Shown: positions 1 through 9,880 of the stretch, piece by piece
Layout of the letters: each line of letters starts with the position of its first letter
Position numbering within the stretch: position 1 is the first letter of the stretch
Assembly: GCA_031256515.1 (NCBI GenBank)
Contig: JAIRQL010000057.1
Span: 1 to 51,225 of the forward strand
Origin: Alphaproteobacteria bacterium
Lineage (GTDB): Bacteria; Pseudomonadota; Alphaproteobacteria; WRAU01; Hepatincolaceae
Direction: 5' to 3'
Length of the DNA stretch: 51,225 nucleotides
Translations under genes and position numbers: made by a program
Notes under the pieces: generated by a model
Told to the model about the DNA's origin: nothing
Databases searched by the model: none
The model's input: only the letters and a program-made list of their open reading frames with translations

Positions 1-114
1 ATAAAAAGGAAAGGACAATATGGAAACTACTGGACTTGCAATGCCTACCCTACTTGTAAATCTACCTTCAACGACCACAAAGGCAAACCTCAACTTGTTA
101 AAGGAGTTAAATAA
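1..114 (+). CDS. C-terminal fragment of a protein with a topoisomerase-type C4 zinc finger (start outside window)
   Basis: Frame 1 reads IKRKGQYGNYWTCNAYPTCKSTFNDHKGKPQLVKGVK*, resembling zf-C4_Topoisom (GxYwxCxxYPxCkxT). Confidence 0.6.
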   Translation: MKRKGQYGNYWTCNAYPTCKSTFNDHKGKPQLVKGVK

Positions 115-232
115 ATGAAAAACAGCAAAGCACTAAAGAAACCAATAACAAATTATAAAAACCTGTGGAAAGCAATACGATGGTTGAGGTTGATTAAACT
201 TATAGTTAGATTAATGGGAAAATAATATTAGG

Positions 233-280
233 AAAGGATTAAAAACACCGAATACTTTTTGTCGGGCTTTTAATCCTTTT
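233..280. terminator. Long hairpin, putative terminator or structured leader
   Basis: AAAGGATTAAAA ... TTTTAATCCTTT perfect 12-bp arms with an inner ACCGA/TCGGG pairing. Confidence 0.6.
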
Positions 281-299
281 ATAAAAGAGTAGAAATAAC

Positions 300-824
300 T
301 TGCAATTATATAAATCAAATGGAGAAAGGAGAAAGGAAATGAAAAACATAATTAGTATATTAATAGCAATATTAACAATAAGCACTACAACATTACAAGC
401 AAAGGAAAGCAATACACCAATAAAAGATAAAATAGAAGTACAGAGCGATAGAGTTGAAAATATCAATATAGAAATTACTAACGGCTACTTTGTGGCCGTA
501 GAATTAGAAAATGAAATTCAAGGATTTATTCAGTTAGGGCTTCCTGTAGGAATGCAAGGAATACAGGCACAGAAACTAAATAATAAAACCATTGTAATTT
601 ATACTAACAATGATAATTTACCAAAGAATTTAGGGAAGATAATTTTAACTGATTCCAACTGCAATAAGTATAGTCTTAATTTAAAAGAGAGTGCAAAGAA
701 AGAAAATCCTAGCGATATGGCAGTATATATTAAAAACTCTAGCAAAGAAAAGAAATGTGAGAGCATAAACCCTACTCCTGCTTTTCCTAGAGTAAATTCT
801 GTTATGTATTCTAGCACAAAATAG
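300..824 (+). CDS. Hypothetical secreted protein (translation probably starts at the internal ATG, MKNIISILIAILTISTTTLQAKE)
   Basis: ORF with signal-peptide-like segment and AGGAAAT-like RBS before the internal Met; ends TAG. Confidence 0.6.
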   Translation: MQLYKSNGERRKEMKNIISILIAILTISTTTLQAKESNTPIKDKIEVQSDRVENINIEITNGYFVAVELENEIQGFIQLGLPVGMQGIQAQKLNNKTIVIYTNNDNLPKNLGKIILTDSNCNKYSLNLKESAKKENPSDMAVYIKNSSKEKKCESINPTPAFPRVNSVMYSSTK

Positions 825-874
825 CAAAAAGAGAAAATAATTCAAAAATAATAGATAAAGAAGTTTATAATATT

Positions 875-3800
875 ATGAAGAAAAAAACAGTAGAACAGAT
901 TAACTTTTTAGCAGAGTTAGATTTAAGAGAGGAAAAAGAAGATGGCAGAGTATCAAGAAAGGGTGATAGTGAACAACAGAGTGTTAGGGCAATGGGAAAC
1001 CAAGATATGGAATCGTTGGAATACCAACAATCCCAAAGAGCTAGAGTACATGATGATGGGAGCGAATCAGATAGATTTATCTCAAATAATCCACGAGCAA
1101 GCGGAAGCAGAGAAAGAGATGTGGCTACCGGGCATGAGCCAAGTAGATTTAGCGGAATTGATGGAAACCAACTTACCAGCAATTATGGAGATAAACGATA
1201 TAGTGATATACAACTAGAGGTAGAAAAATTAAAAGAAAATCTTAATAAAAATCCAAACAAAGAAGTATATTCTTTATCAGAAGAAGATACTTCTTCTTTT
1301 TTTCTGAATAAGAAAATCAAAACAGAGAATTCTATTGCTGCAATAAAATTAGCTAAGGAATTAAAAGCTAATAGGTTGAATCCAACTCGTGAAGAGCAAT
1401 CTATTATTGCTAAATATATCGGCTTTGGCGGAGTGCCACAACTATTTAATGAAGAGAATGCCGAATATCAAAAACTTAGAGAAAGTCTAAAATCTATAGT
1501 AAGTAAAAAAGAATACGATAGTCTTAGAGATTCAACCTCTGATACTTTTTATACTAACGATATATTAATAAAAAGTATCTATAAAATACTAGATAAAGCA
1601 GGGTATTTAGATAAAAAAGGCTTAGATATTTTAGAGCCAAGTTGTGGTAGCGGTAATTTTATCGGATTAATGCCACAACAATTTAGAGACAATAATAAGA
1701 TTTATGGAGTTGAGCTTAATCCTATATCTGCCTTAATATCTAAACATCTTTATGCAAGTGATAATATCAAAATAAAGAATAAACCATATCAAGAGATAGA
1801 CCATAATATCAATAAATTTGATATAGTAGTTGGAAATTTTCCTTTTGGAAATCAAATCATTTACGATCAATACAGTAGCCTTGCTAGTGGTAAAAACTTA
1901 CATAATTACTTTCTTACAAAATCCATAGAAAGTTTAAATCATAAAGGTATTTTAGTAGCGATTACTTCTTCGCAGTTTTTAAATCAAAAAAGTAATATAG
2001 TAAAACAAGATATAGATGGTATAGCAGATTTTATAGGAGCAATAAGATTACCAGAGAGTGCTTTTAAAAATGCGGATACCGAAGCCTTATGTGATATAGT
2101 AATATTCCAAAAAAACAATGAAAAAGTTATAAATAAAGAGGTTTATAAGGATGAAGATCATTGGATAAATAAAGATTTTACTTCAAATCTAAATATCAAT
2201 GTATTAGAGAAAGATTATTTCGTAAGAAGAATAGGTAAACCATCAGTAGAAAAAGACCGTTATGGTAAATACTTTACGAATTTCTCAGAGGATTTTAATA
2301 ATATAGAACCACAACTAGAGCAAATAATCAAAGGCTATATTACCAATATTGGTAGAGATTTTATAAAGCAAAAAATAGAAAAACCTAAAAATATAATCCA
2401 CTATCCAGTTGATAAAGATATATTCATTGGTGAATATCTAATAACTCATGAAAATAAAGTAGCTATTAGAGTTGAAGATGATATGGAGGGTAGTAGAGTT
2501 GAGCTTATTGAGAATAATATTCAAAAATATAAGGATTTCATAAATTTAAAGCAAAGTGTAAAAGATTTACTAAATGCAGAAGTTAATAATCAAGACGAGA
2601 AAGAGATTTTTGAGCTACGGAAAGAACTAAATACTGAATACATAGAATTCACTCAAAAATATGGTAATTTGCAAGATAAAAACAATAAAAGCCTTATCTT
2701 AGAAGATATAAGAGGAAGGCTGGTATTAGAGTTAGAAAATAAAGATAAACAAGGCAATATAACTAAAGCTAGTATCTTTACCAAAAGATTAATCAGTAAT
2801 AAAAAAGCTGTTATTAATTCTGTGGAAGATGCCCTATATTATAGTGTATCACAAAATGGAGTTGTGGATATTAACTATATTGCTAATCTTAAAGAACTTA
2901 ACTTTGCAGGAGATGAAGCTAAGGTAATTAAATGCTTAGAGGGAATGAATTTAGCATATTATAATCCTAAGGCAGATAACTGGGAAATTAAAGAGCAATA
3001 TTTATCAGGAAATGTTCTTGAAAAGTTAGAAGAATTAAGGAATTACCCCGAATTAATTAGAAATAAAACTGCTTTAGAGAAAGTAATTCCAAAAAATATT
3101 AATATTGCAGATATTGGACTAGATATGACCGCTAGTTGGATACCACAAGAGTTTAAAAAGAGTTTTATTGATAATCTTTTTAATATAGAGGGTTGCCTTG
3201 AGAGATTTGAGTATGTTAGTATCACTGCTAGTTATGATATAAAAATCAAAGGATACATAATTCCAAACAGCCTTAATACTAAAGAATATGGAACAGATAG
3301 AATAAGTGCAACAGAAATTATTACCAAACTATTTAAAAAACAGAATATAGAAGTTAAGGATAGATTTCTAATAGAAAATCAGTATATTTATAAGTTAAAT
3401 CACCTAGAAACTGAATTAGCTTTAAATAAAGCTGAGCTTATTCAAGATAAATTCCAAGAGTATGTATTATCTCATCCACATATAGCTAAAGAGATAGAAG
3501 AAATCTATAATAAAACATTCAACAACTATGTTGCACCAAACTATAAGGGTGGTGAGAGTTTAAATTTATCTAATAGTAATGATGGAATAATATTAAGACC
3601 ACATCAGAAAAGAGCAATGCTAAGGGGAATATTAGAAGATAGATATTTGCTAGACCATGCAGTAGGAGCAGGTAAAACTTATACCATGATAGCCACTATT
3701 ATGGAGAGAAAAAGATTAGGTTTTGCTAATAAACCAATGCTAGTAGTCCCTAATCACATAGTAGGACAATGGCGAGACAGCTTTAAAGAATTATATCCTA

Positions 3801-6055
3801 ATAGCAATATTCTTTGTGCTGATGAAAGTAATTTTTCTAAAGATAAAAGAGAGTCTTTTCTTTCTAAAGTAGCTTTAAACAATTGGGATTGTGTTATTAT
3901 TAGCCACTCAGCATTTGAGAAAATATCACTAACTCAAGAATATGTTAAACAACATATATTAAGAGAACTTGAGGTTATAGATGGAGTTTTAAGTGAAAGT
4001 GATGATAGTTCATTTACCGTAAAACACCTTAAAAAGGTTAAAGAAGCATACAGCTCTAAACTAGAAAGTATGGTAAATGAAAGTAAAAAAGATAAAGTCT
4101 TAAGTTTTGATAATTTATCTATAGATGAGCTGTATGTTGATGAAGCTCATGAGTTTAAAAACTTACAGTTTCATACCAAGCAAGGAGATATTAGAGGAAT
4201 TAATCCTAAAGGAAGTAATAAAGCCTACGATTTATATATGAAATGCCAGTATATTCAAGAACAGAAAGTACTAAAAACTGGTAAAAATAACAAAGGAGTA
4301 TTCTTTGCGACAGGAACACCAATTAGTAATTCTTTAGCAGAGCTATATACTATTTCAAGGTATTTAGATGGTAATACTTTAGCTGAAAAAGGTATCAATC
4401 ACTTTGATGAATGGTGTAATACTTTTGCAGAAGTTAAAGAAGAATGGCAAGTAGCAACTACTGGCAATGGCTTTGAAAAAAGAAAGATGTTTAGTAGCTT
4501 TAAGAATATTCCAGAGTTATCTAAAATGTATTTACAGTATGGAGATATTATTCTTAATAATGATATTAAAGATTATATAAAACTACCTGGTATACAGAAC
4601 AATAAACCTAATAATATTGCCTTAAATCCTACTGAAGAGCAAAAAGATTTTATGAATGAAATTATTAGTAGAATGGAAAGGATCAAATCGGGATTAGTAG
4701 ATCCCCGTGATGATAATCACTTAAAAATATGTACTGATGCCAGAAAGGCTTCAGTTGATATGCGAGTAGTTAATGAAAATTATGAGTTCTGTGAGAAAAC
4801 TGTTGAGATTACTAATAACATTGTGAGTCTTTATAATCAATGGAATGAAGATAGGGGGACTCAATTAGTATTCTTAGATATATCAACTCCTAAGGATAAA
4901 AGCGATACTACATTTAGCTTATATAATGATATGAAACAAAGGTTAATCAATAAAGGAATAAAACAAGAAGAAATTGCTTTTATTCATGATTACAAGAAAG
5001 ATGAAGATAAACTTAAGCTATTTAAAGCAATAAATAGTGGCGAGATTAGAGTTTTACTCGGCAGTTCTCAAAAGATGGGAGCAGGGATGAATGTCCAAGA
5101 AAGATTAGTAGGATTACATCATGTGGATGCCCCATGGCGACCAACAGACTTAGAACAAAGAGAAGGTAGAATAATCCGTCAAGGTAATAAGTTATTAGAA
5201 AAATATGGCGATAGTTTTAAAATAATAATTAATAGATACTCTACTAAATACACTTATGATACAAGACTATGGCAGATATTAGAGAATAAAGCTAAGTTTA
5301 TTAATGACTTCAAAAAAGGAAATATCCAGGTTAGAAGTGGTGAGGATATTGGTAATACTGAGGTTAAATCGGCAGAAGAAATGAAAGCTATTGCTAGTGG
5401 TAATCCTTACTTGTTATTACATTTAAAATTAGAAAGTGAGTATAAAAAGAAGAATAATATCTATCTTAGAGATTTAAGTGATAGAAAACTCATGGAATTA
5501 TCTATTAAACAATATGAAAGTGGTACTCATGAGAATATTAATAAGCTAAATGATACCATAACTAAATATGAAAATACCCTAACAGAAGATAGATTTGATT
5601 TTAAGTTAGAAACAGAATATAGAGGTAGTAGAAATATGTTCGTATTCTATGAAGCAAATACTAATATCTACCTTTATAGAGAAGAGTTTAAACCAACTGA
5701 TCTACAAGTTCAAAATAGAATTGAGAAGTTTCCAGAAATCTTAAGTAAAGAACTAGAAAGCCTAAAAAACAATAAGCAAATTATTATTAATGATATTATC
5801 ACAGCTAAAGAACTTCTTAATAAACCTCTTGATAATAAAGAGATTACTATTTTAAAAGAAGACCTAGATAAATGTAAAGAGATTTTAAATAAAATGAACT
5901 TAACATCGCAATCTATAGATATAAAGGAATCCCCCGAGTCTTCCCAACTATATTTCATCCCTAAATCTAAAGGCTTTGATAAAGAAATCACCGAGATTAA
6001 TAAGTTCTTTGGGAAAAATAATGAGAGATTAAAAGCAAAAGATATACTAAAATAG
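875..6055 (+). CDS. Giant N6-adenine methylase / SNF2-type helicase fusion (DarB-like, mobile-element associated)
   Basis: 1726 aa; methylase-like LDILEPSCGSGNFIG and VVGNFPFG (NPPF-type motif); helicase-like LDHAVGAGKTYTMIATIMER, DEAHEFKN and QREGRIIRQGN. Confidence 0.85.
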   Translation: MKKKTVEQINFLAELDLREEKEDGRVSRKGDSEQQSVRAMGNQDMESLEYQQSQRARVHDDGSESDRFISNNPRASGSRERDVATGHEPSRFSGIDGNQLTSNYGDKRYSDIQLEVEKLKENLNKNPNKEVYSLSEEDTSSFFLNKKIKTENSIAAIKLAKELKANRLNPTREEQSIIAKYIGFGGVPQLFNEENAEYQKLRESLKSIVSKKEYDSLRDSTSDTFYTNDILIKSIYKILDKAGYLDKKGLDILEPSCGSGNFIGLMPQQFRDNNKIYGVELNPISALISKHLYASDNIKIKNKPYQEIDHNINKFDIVVGNFPFGNQIIYDQYSSLASGKNLHNYFLTKSIESLNHKGILVAITSSQFLNQKSNIVKQDIDGIADFIGAIRLPESAFKNADTEALCDIVIFQKNNEKVINKEVYKDEDHWINKDFTSNLNINVLEKDYFVRRIGKPSVEKDRYGKYFTNFSEDFNNIEPQLEQIIKGYITNIGRDFIKQKIEKPKNIIHYPVDKDIFIGEYLITHENKVAIRVEDDMEGSRVELIENNIQKYKDFINLKQSVKDLLNAEVNNQDEKEIFELRKELNTEYIEFTQKYGNLQDKNNKSLILEDIRGRLVLELENKDKQGNITKASIFTKRLISNKKAVINSVEDALYYSVSQNGVVDINYIANLKELNFAGDEAKVIKCLEGMNLAYYNPKADNWEIKEQYLSGNVLEKLEELRNYPELIRNKTALEKVIPKNINIADIGLDMTASWIPQEFKKSFIDNLFNIEGCLERFEYVSITASYDIKIKGYIIPNSLNTKEYGTDRISATEIITKLFKKQNIEVKDRFLIENQYIYKLNHLETELALNKAELIQDKFQEYVLSHPHIAKEIEEIYNKTFNNYVAPNYKGGESLNLSNSNDGIILRPHQKRAMLRGILEDRYLLDHAVGAGKTYTMIATIMERKRLGFANKPMLVVPNHIVGQWRDSFKELYPNSNILCADESNFSKDKRESFLSKVALNNWDCVIISHSAFEKISLTQEYVKQHILRELEVIDGVLSESDDSSFTVKHLKKVKEAYSSKLESMVNESKKDKVLSFDNLSIDELYVDEAHEFKNLQFHTKQGDIRGINPKGSNKAYDLYMKCQYIQEQKVLKTGKNNKGVFFATGTPISNSLAELYTISRYLDGNTLAEKGINHFDEWCNTFAEVKEEWQVATTGNGFEKRKMFSSFKNIPELSKMYLQYGDIILNNDIKDYIKLPGIQNNKPNNIALNPTEEQKDFMNEIISRMERIKSGLVDPRDDNHLKICTDARKASVDMRVVNENYEFCEKTVEITNNIVSLYNQWNEDRGTQLVFLDISTPKDKSDTTFSLYNDMKQRLINKGIKQEEIAFIHDYKKDEDKLKLFKAINSGEIRVLLGSSQKMGAGMNVQERLVGLHHVDAPWRPTDLEQREGRIIRQGNKLLEKYGDSFKIIINRYSTKYTYDTRLWQILENKAKFINDFKKGNIQVRSGEDIGNTEVKSAEEMKAIASGNPYLLLHLKLESEYKKKNNIYLRDLSDRKLMELSIKQYESGTHENINKLNDTITKYENTLTEDRFDFKLETEYRGSRNMFVFYEANTNIYLYREEFKPTDLQVQNRIEKFPEILSKELESLKNNKQIIINDIITAKELLNKPLDNKEITILKEDLDKCKEILNKMNLTSQSIDIKESPESSQLYFIPKSKGFDKEITEINKFFGKNNERLKAKDILK
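942..1217 (+). CDS. Possible overlapping 91-aa ORF in another frame inside the methylase-helicase gene (weak TnpV-like impression)
   Basis: MAEYQERVIVNNRVLGQWETKIWNRWNTNNPKELEYMMMGANQIDLSQIIHEQAEAEKEMW... looks more protein-like than the hydrophilic frame-0 peptide over the same interval. Confidence 0.4.
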   Translation: MAEYQERVIVNNRVLGQWETKIWNRWNTNNPKELEYMMMGANQIDLSQIIHEQAEAEKEMWLPGMSQVDLAELMETNLPAIMEINDIVIYN

Positions 6056-6082
6056 TATTCAATAAAACAAAAGGGAATCCAA

Positions 6083-6958
6083 ATGGGTAATGATATATTT
6101 AAAGACAAATTTGAAGATTTAGAGAATATTTGGCAAAAGGATGAAAATGGTGTTGAGTTTATTTATGCTAGGGATTTAGCAAAAGTTTTGGGATATTTGG
6201 GAAAAGATTATTGGAGAAATTTTCAAAATCCATTAGAAAAAGCGATGGTTTCTTGTAAAAACAATGGAGAATCTGTCGTTGATCATTTCGTGGATGTCCG
6301 CGAAATGATAGAAATAGGGAAAACCGCCAAAAGAGAAATTAAAGACTATAAACTAACCCGCTATGCCTGTTATTTAGTAGCTCAAAATGGTGATCCAAGA
6401 AAAGAAGAAATAGCCTTTGCTCAAAATTACTTTGCAGTACAAACAAGAAACTTTGAACTAGTAATGCAAAGAAAAGAAGATTACGAAAGAGTTTTAGAAA
6501 GATACGAGTTAAAAGAAGCAGAAAGAATATTCTCGGAAGAGTTATATCAAAGAGGAGTAGATAGCGAAGGTTTTGCAAGAGTAAGAAGCAAAGGTGATGA
6601 AACTCTCTTTGGTGGAAATACCACAAAACAAATGAAAGAAAAATTAGGAGTACCTGAAAAATATCAGCATAGACCATTGGCAGATTTCCTAGACCCCATA
6701 GCTATAACAGCTAAAAAATTAGCTACCCAAATTTCTAATAAAAATGTTAAGGATAAAAACTTACAAGATGAAGAAAGTATTACCAATCAGCATATTAGTA
6801 GTAATCAAACTATTAGAGAAGCCCTAATAAAAGAAAATGTTTATCCCGAAGAACTTCCACCAGCTGAAGATATTAAAAAAGTAGAAAATAGACTAAATAA
6901 AGATGTTAAACAAATAGTTAAACCTAAAAAGTCTAAAAGTAAAGAGCTGGAAAAATAA
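6083..6958 (+). CDS. dinD: DNA-damage-inducible protein D-like protein
   Basis: 291 aa with DinD-like features: FEDLENIWQKDENGVEFIYARDLAKVLGY, LTRYACYLVAQNGDPRKEEIAFAQNYFAVQTR. Confidence 0.8.
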   Translation: MGNDIFKDKFEDLENIWQKDENGVEFIYARDLAKVLGYLGKDYWRNFQNPLEKAMVSCKNNGESVVDHFVDVREMIEIGKTAKREIKDYKLTRYACYLVAQNGDPRKEEIAFAQNYFAVQTRNFELVMQRKEDYERVLERYELKEAERIFSEELYQRGVDSEGFARVRSKGDETLFGGNTTKQMKEKLGVPEKYQHRPLADFLDPIAITAKKLATQISNKNVKDKNLQDEESITNQHISSNQTIREALIKENVYPEELPPAEDIKKVENRLNKDVKQIVKPKKSKSKELEK

Positions 6959-6966
6959 TCACTTCT

Positions 6967-7072
6967 ACTTTATTCCTAAATCTAAAGGCTTTGATAAAGA
7001 AATCACCGAGATTAATAAGTTTTTTGGGAAAAACAATGAGAGATTAAAAACAAAAGACTACAAATTGGAGTA
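6967..7072 (+). pseudogene. Duplicated 3' end of the upstream methylase-helicase gene
   Basis: FYFIPKSKGFDKEITEINKFFGKNNERLKTKDYKLE* matches the C-terminus of the 875..6055 product; DNA nearly identical to 5951..6042. Confidence 0.85.
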
Positions 7073-7148
7073 AAATAAAATAAATTTATGGTATAATGGT
7101 GATGTTATTTTATATTATATGATTCTTAATTTTTAAAAAGGTGTAATT

Positions 7149-7946
7149 ATGAAGAAACTATCAGTTCTAATATTATTTTCTATTTTTACTATATCTCTGT
7201 CGCTTAAAGCTGAAGAGCAAAGAACAGATACAAATTTTTTAAAAGGATTTTATATTACTGGTGGTATCAGTCAATCTCTAACTGATACTAAATTAAAATC
7301 GGATCTTTCACTATATTTACCTAATCATATTCAAAGCTCTAATACTTTGCTTAATTTTGGTGTTGGGTATGATATTAATAAATATTTTGCAGTAGAATTT
7401 AATTATAAACAAGGTATGGCAAGAACTCATAATCCTAATACCTTAATACTAATTGAAGATTATGAAGATGGTAGTTCTAATTCAGAATTAATTCATAAAA
7501 ACTATACAAATAAATCAAATAATTATATAGCTTATTTAGTAGCTAAACTCCCATTATCAGTACAACATATTACTCCATTTATAAAATTAGGATTAGGATA
7601 TTCACAGTATAATACTAAAACATCTTCGTTTATATATACTGAATATTATCGTGCATCCATTGATAGTTCTGATATGTGGATGGAATCAGATAATATTAAA
7701 ACAAAACTTAATAGCTTATCGTATCATATGCAAATTGGAACTGAGATTAATTTAAATAGCAACAATGTAATTTCAGTTCATTATGGATTTGATACTTTAT
7801 CTGCTAAGCCAAAGGTAAATGGTACAAGTAATATGATAGCATCTCCATACCCTGAAGAGATTGGTAAGTCAGATTTTAAATTTACAGAATCAAAACATTC
7901 AATTTTTGATAATCAAATAGGGATTAATTATACTTATAGATTTTAG
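7149..7946 (+). CDS. Outer-membrane beta-barrel protein
   Basis: Signal peptide, GVGYDINKYFAVEFNYKQG-type strands, C-terminal ...GINYTYRF. Confidence 0.75.
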   Translation: MKKLSVLILFSIFTISLSLKAEEQRTDTNFLKGFYITGGISQSLTDTKLKSDLSLYLPNHIQSSNTLLNFGVGYDINKYFAVEFNYKQGMARTHNPNTLILIEDYEDGSSNSELIHKNYTNKSNNYIAYLVAKLPLSVQHITPFIKLGLGYSQYNTKTSSFIYTEYYRASIDSSDMWMESDNIKTKLNSLSYHMQIGTEINLNSNNVISVHYGFDTLSAKPKVNGTSNMIASPYPEEIGKSDFKFTESKHSIFDNQIGINYTYRF

Positions 7947-7961
7947 TTAAATATATAAATT

Positions 7962-8005
7962 CACAAAGGAGTAGGTAATATAAAAAACACTACTCCTTTT
8001 TTCTT
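7962..8005 (+). terminator. Rho-independent terminator
   Basis: AAAGGAGTAG..loop..CTACTCCTTTTTT just after the beta-barrel gene. Confidence 0.8.
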
Positions 8006-8017
8006 TTTTTATTTGGC

Positions 8018-8155
8018 TTTATGATATAATGATGATGTTATTTTTATTATTTGATTTTTAATTTTAAAAAAAGAGTATTGATTTATATATAAAAGAACTA
8101 TTTTTTAAATTAAGAAAGAGGCAATAATTTATTATTTATTTATTACCTCTCTTTC
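8018..8155 (+). promoter_or_regulatory. Second copy of the beta-barrel gene leader, followed by a terminator-like hairpin and no obvious gene
   Basis: TTTATGATATAATGATGATGTTATTTTTATTATTTGATTTTTAATTTTAAAAA parallels 7085-7138; followed by GAAAGAGGCAATAA..TTACCTCTCTTTC. Confidence 0.5.
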
Positions 8156-8336
8156 TATTATTAGTCTTTTTTAGTAGATGATTTTGCTTTTAACATTACT
8201 TTTTTAGAAATATTCAATCTAAAATTGCTAGGTAGTAGTTTTTAAAAATCTTTTTAATCTGTAGTCGTTGTTTTGTTTTTATTTTTTTCATAATATTAGT
8301 ACTCCCTTTTTGCTTATAAATTGTTGAAAATAGCAC

Positions 8337-8759
8337 TTATATTTTACTATTTTTAACAAGTTTTAGCAAGATAGGTTTAATATTATTAAATGCTTTTTCT
8401 ACTGAGATATTAGGATTATCCTTTAAGCATAACTTAGTAGATTGATAACAAGCTAAAAATAGTTTACCACTAATCTCTATATTGTTTTCTTCAGCTAGTT
8501 TATAAGCATAATAAAATACTTCATCAAATAGCTCCTCATCTATAGAATCTTCCGAATCTACAAAAAAGTATTCTGGAGGCAAAGAGCATTTAATTACAAT
8601 TGATTGCAATAATTCTAAAGATGGCATTACTTTACCATTTAACCACTTACTAAGTAATCCCTCATGCAAAGAAAGTTCTTTTGCCATATTCTTTTGAGTC
8701 CCGAATCTTTCTTTCATTAGTTTTTTTAGTTTTTTTGAAATAATTTCTTTATATAGCAC
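8337..8759 (-). CDS. XRE-like HTH transcriptional regulator
   Basis: N-terminal HTH: MKERFGTQKNMAKELSLHEGLLSKWLNGKVMPSLELL. Confidence 0.65.
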   Translation of the reverse strand: MLYKEIISKKLKKLMKERFGTQKNMAKELSLHEGLLSKWLNGKVMPSLELLQSIVIKCSLPPEYFFVDSEDSIDEELFDEVFYYAYKLAEENNIEISGKLFLACYQSTKLCLKDNPNISVEKAFNNIKPILLKLVKNSKI

Positions 8760-8950
8760 CTAAAAACCTTTATTTTTTTAATATAGCAATTTATTGTAAT
8801 ATTTTTTATTTACAATTGCTCTAAAGTGTAATATTATAAATTTATAATAAATGTTATTGAAAGCATTTCAGCAAACTTAAACAAGTATAACTAAAAAATA
8901 TACCATTTTTAGTACTAGATTTGTATTGCAAAATTTTTTTTTATTAATGA

Positions 8951-8990
8951 ATGTTAGGTTGAACCTGATATTCCCTAACAAACCTAACAT
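8951..8990. promoter_or_regulatory. Inverted repeat, candidate operator between divergent HTH genes
   Basis: ATGTTAGGTT (8951-8960) and AACCTAACAT (8981-8990) are perfect inverted repeats; an inner AGGTTGAACCT palindrome and an extra CCTAAC copy are also present. Confidence 0.6.
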
Positions 8991-9037
8991 AGTTATAAAA
9001 GAATGAAATTAGAAATTAAAGAAGGTATTAATTAATA

Positions 9038-9427
9038 ATGAATTTAAGAGAATATTTAATTGAAACTAAACAGACTCAAAAGCAATTTGCAAAAGAAGTC
9101 AATTTAAGTAGACCAACTATTAATTTATATATAAATCAGCTAGTGATTCCAAAACCAATACATTGTCAACGAATTCATATAGCAACTAGTGGTAAGGTTA
9201 CAGAAAAAGATTTTATACATGATAATATTCAAAAAATTAAAAGTCTTATGAGTAAGTATGATATTAAAGTCAAAGAATTAGCTTTTACTATTGGTAAATC
9301 AGAAGTAGCTACTCATAATAAGTTAAATTTTATATCGTCTATCACTTCTTGGGAAATATATCTTGTTACTCAATATATTACTAATGCGATTAAAAACAAA
9401 AAGAACCAAAGAATTAGAAAATTCTAA
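9038..9427 (+). CDS. HTH domain protein
   Basis: MNLREYLIETKQTQKQFAKEVNLSRPTINLYINQ XRE-like N-terminus. Confidence 0.6.
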   Translation: MNLREYLIETKQTQKQFAKEVNLSRPTINLYINQLVIPKPIHCQRIHIATSGKVTEKDFIHDNIQKIKSLMSKYDIKVKELAFTIGKSEVATHNKLNFISSITSWEIYLVTQYITNAIKNKKNQRIRKF

Positions 9428-9445
9428 TAATAGGAGATTTAATTA

Positions 9446-9877
9446 ATGAAGCAAATAAGATTCAAAATAGAATTTAGAGATAGAATTTTGAGTGGAGAGA
9501 AAACTCTAACCATAAGAGACGAGCAAAAAGTAGAAGTAGGTGAAGAGTTTGAGATAGTTTTTGTTGATGGTGAGGCTGTTATAGATGGTAATAATAAGAT
9601 ATTAGCAAAATGTACTGAAATCCGTAAGGTAGATGCTTTAGCTGTTGTTGACAGGTTGAAAAATATAGAAAAAACCTCTACAGAAAGACTTATTGAATCT
9701 CTTGTAGAGCAACCAATGGTAATTCTATCTGTAATAGATAATAGTTTAGATTTTTATGTTTGTGAAAGTGAAAAATTTGGTTTTACAACAAAAGAAGAAG
9801 CCTACGAATATTATAAAGAGAATAATTTACTAGAAAATTCTTACTTACATGAATTTGAGTTAAGCAAGGAGGAATAA
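9446..9877 (+). CDS. ASCH-domain-like protein
   Basis: N-terminus MKQIRFKIEFRDRILSGEKTLTIRDEQKVEVGEEFEI fits the ASCH pattern (F+..I+.GeKt.TiR). Confidence 0.6.
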   Translation: MKQIRFKIEFRDRILSGEKTLTIRDEQKVEVGEEFEIVFVDGEAVIDGNNKILAKCTEIRKVDALAVVDRLKNIEKTSTERLIESLVEQPMVILSVIDNSLDFYVCESEKFGFTTKEEAYEYYKENNLLENSYLHEFELSKEE

Positions 9878-9880
9878 TCA

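Noticed and set aside
239-466. Antisense ORF opposite 300..824
   Set aside because: Low-complexity hydrophobic translation typical of the antisense of AT-rich coding sequence.
865-1182. Antisense 105-aa ORF at the start of the methylase-helicase gene
   Set aside because: No recognisable pattern; shadow of an overlapping dense coding region.
5710-6108. Antisense ORF at the end of the methylase-helicase gene
   Set aside because: Antisense shadow with biased composition; no RBS evident.
8161-8291. Possible small minus-strand gene (MKKIKTKQRLQIKKIFK... then a shifted frame KLLPSNFRLNISKKVMLKAKSSTKKD*)
   Set aside because: Needs a frameshift in a homopolymer and is too short to support without homologues.
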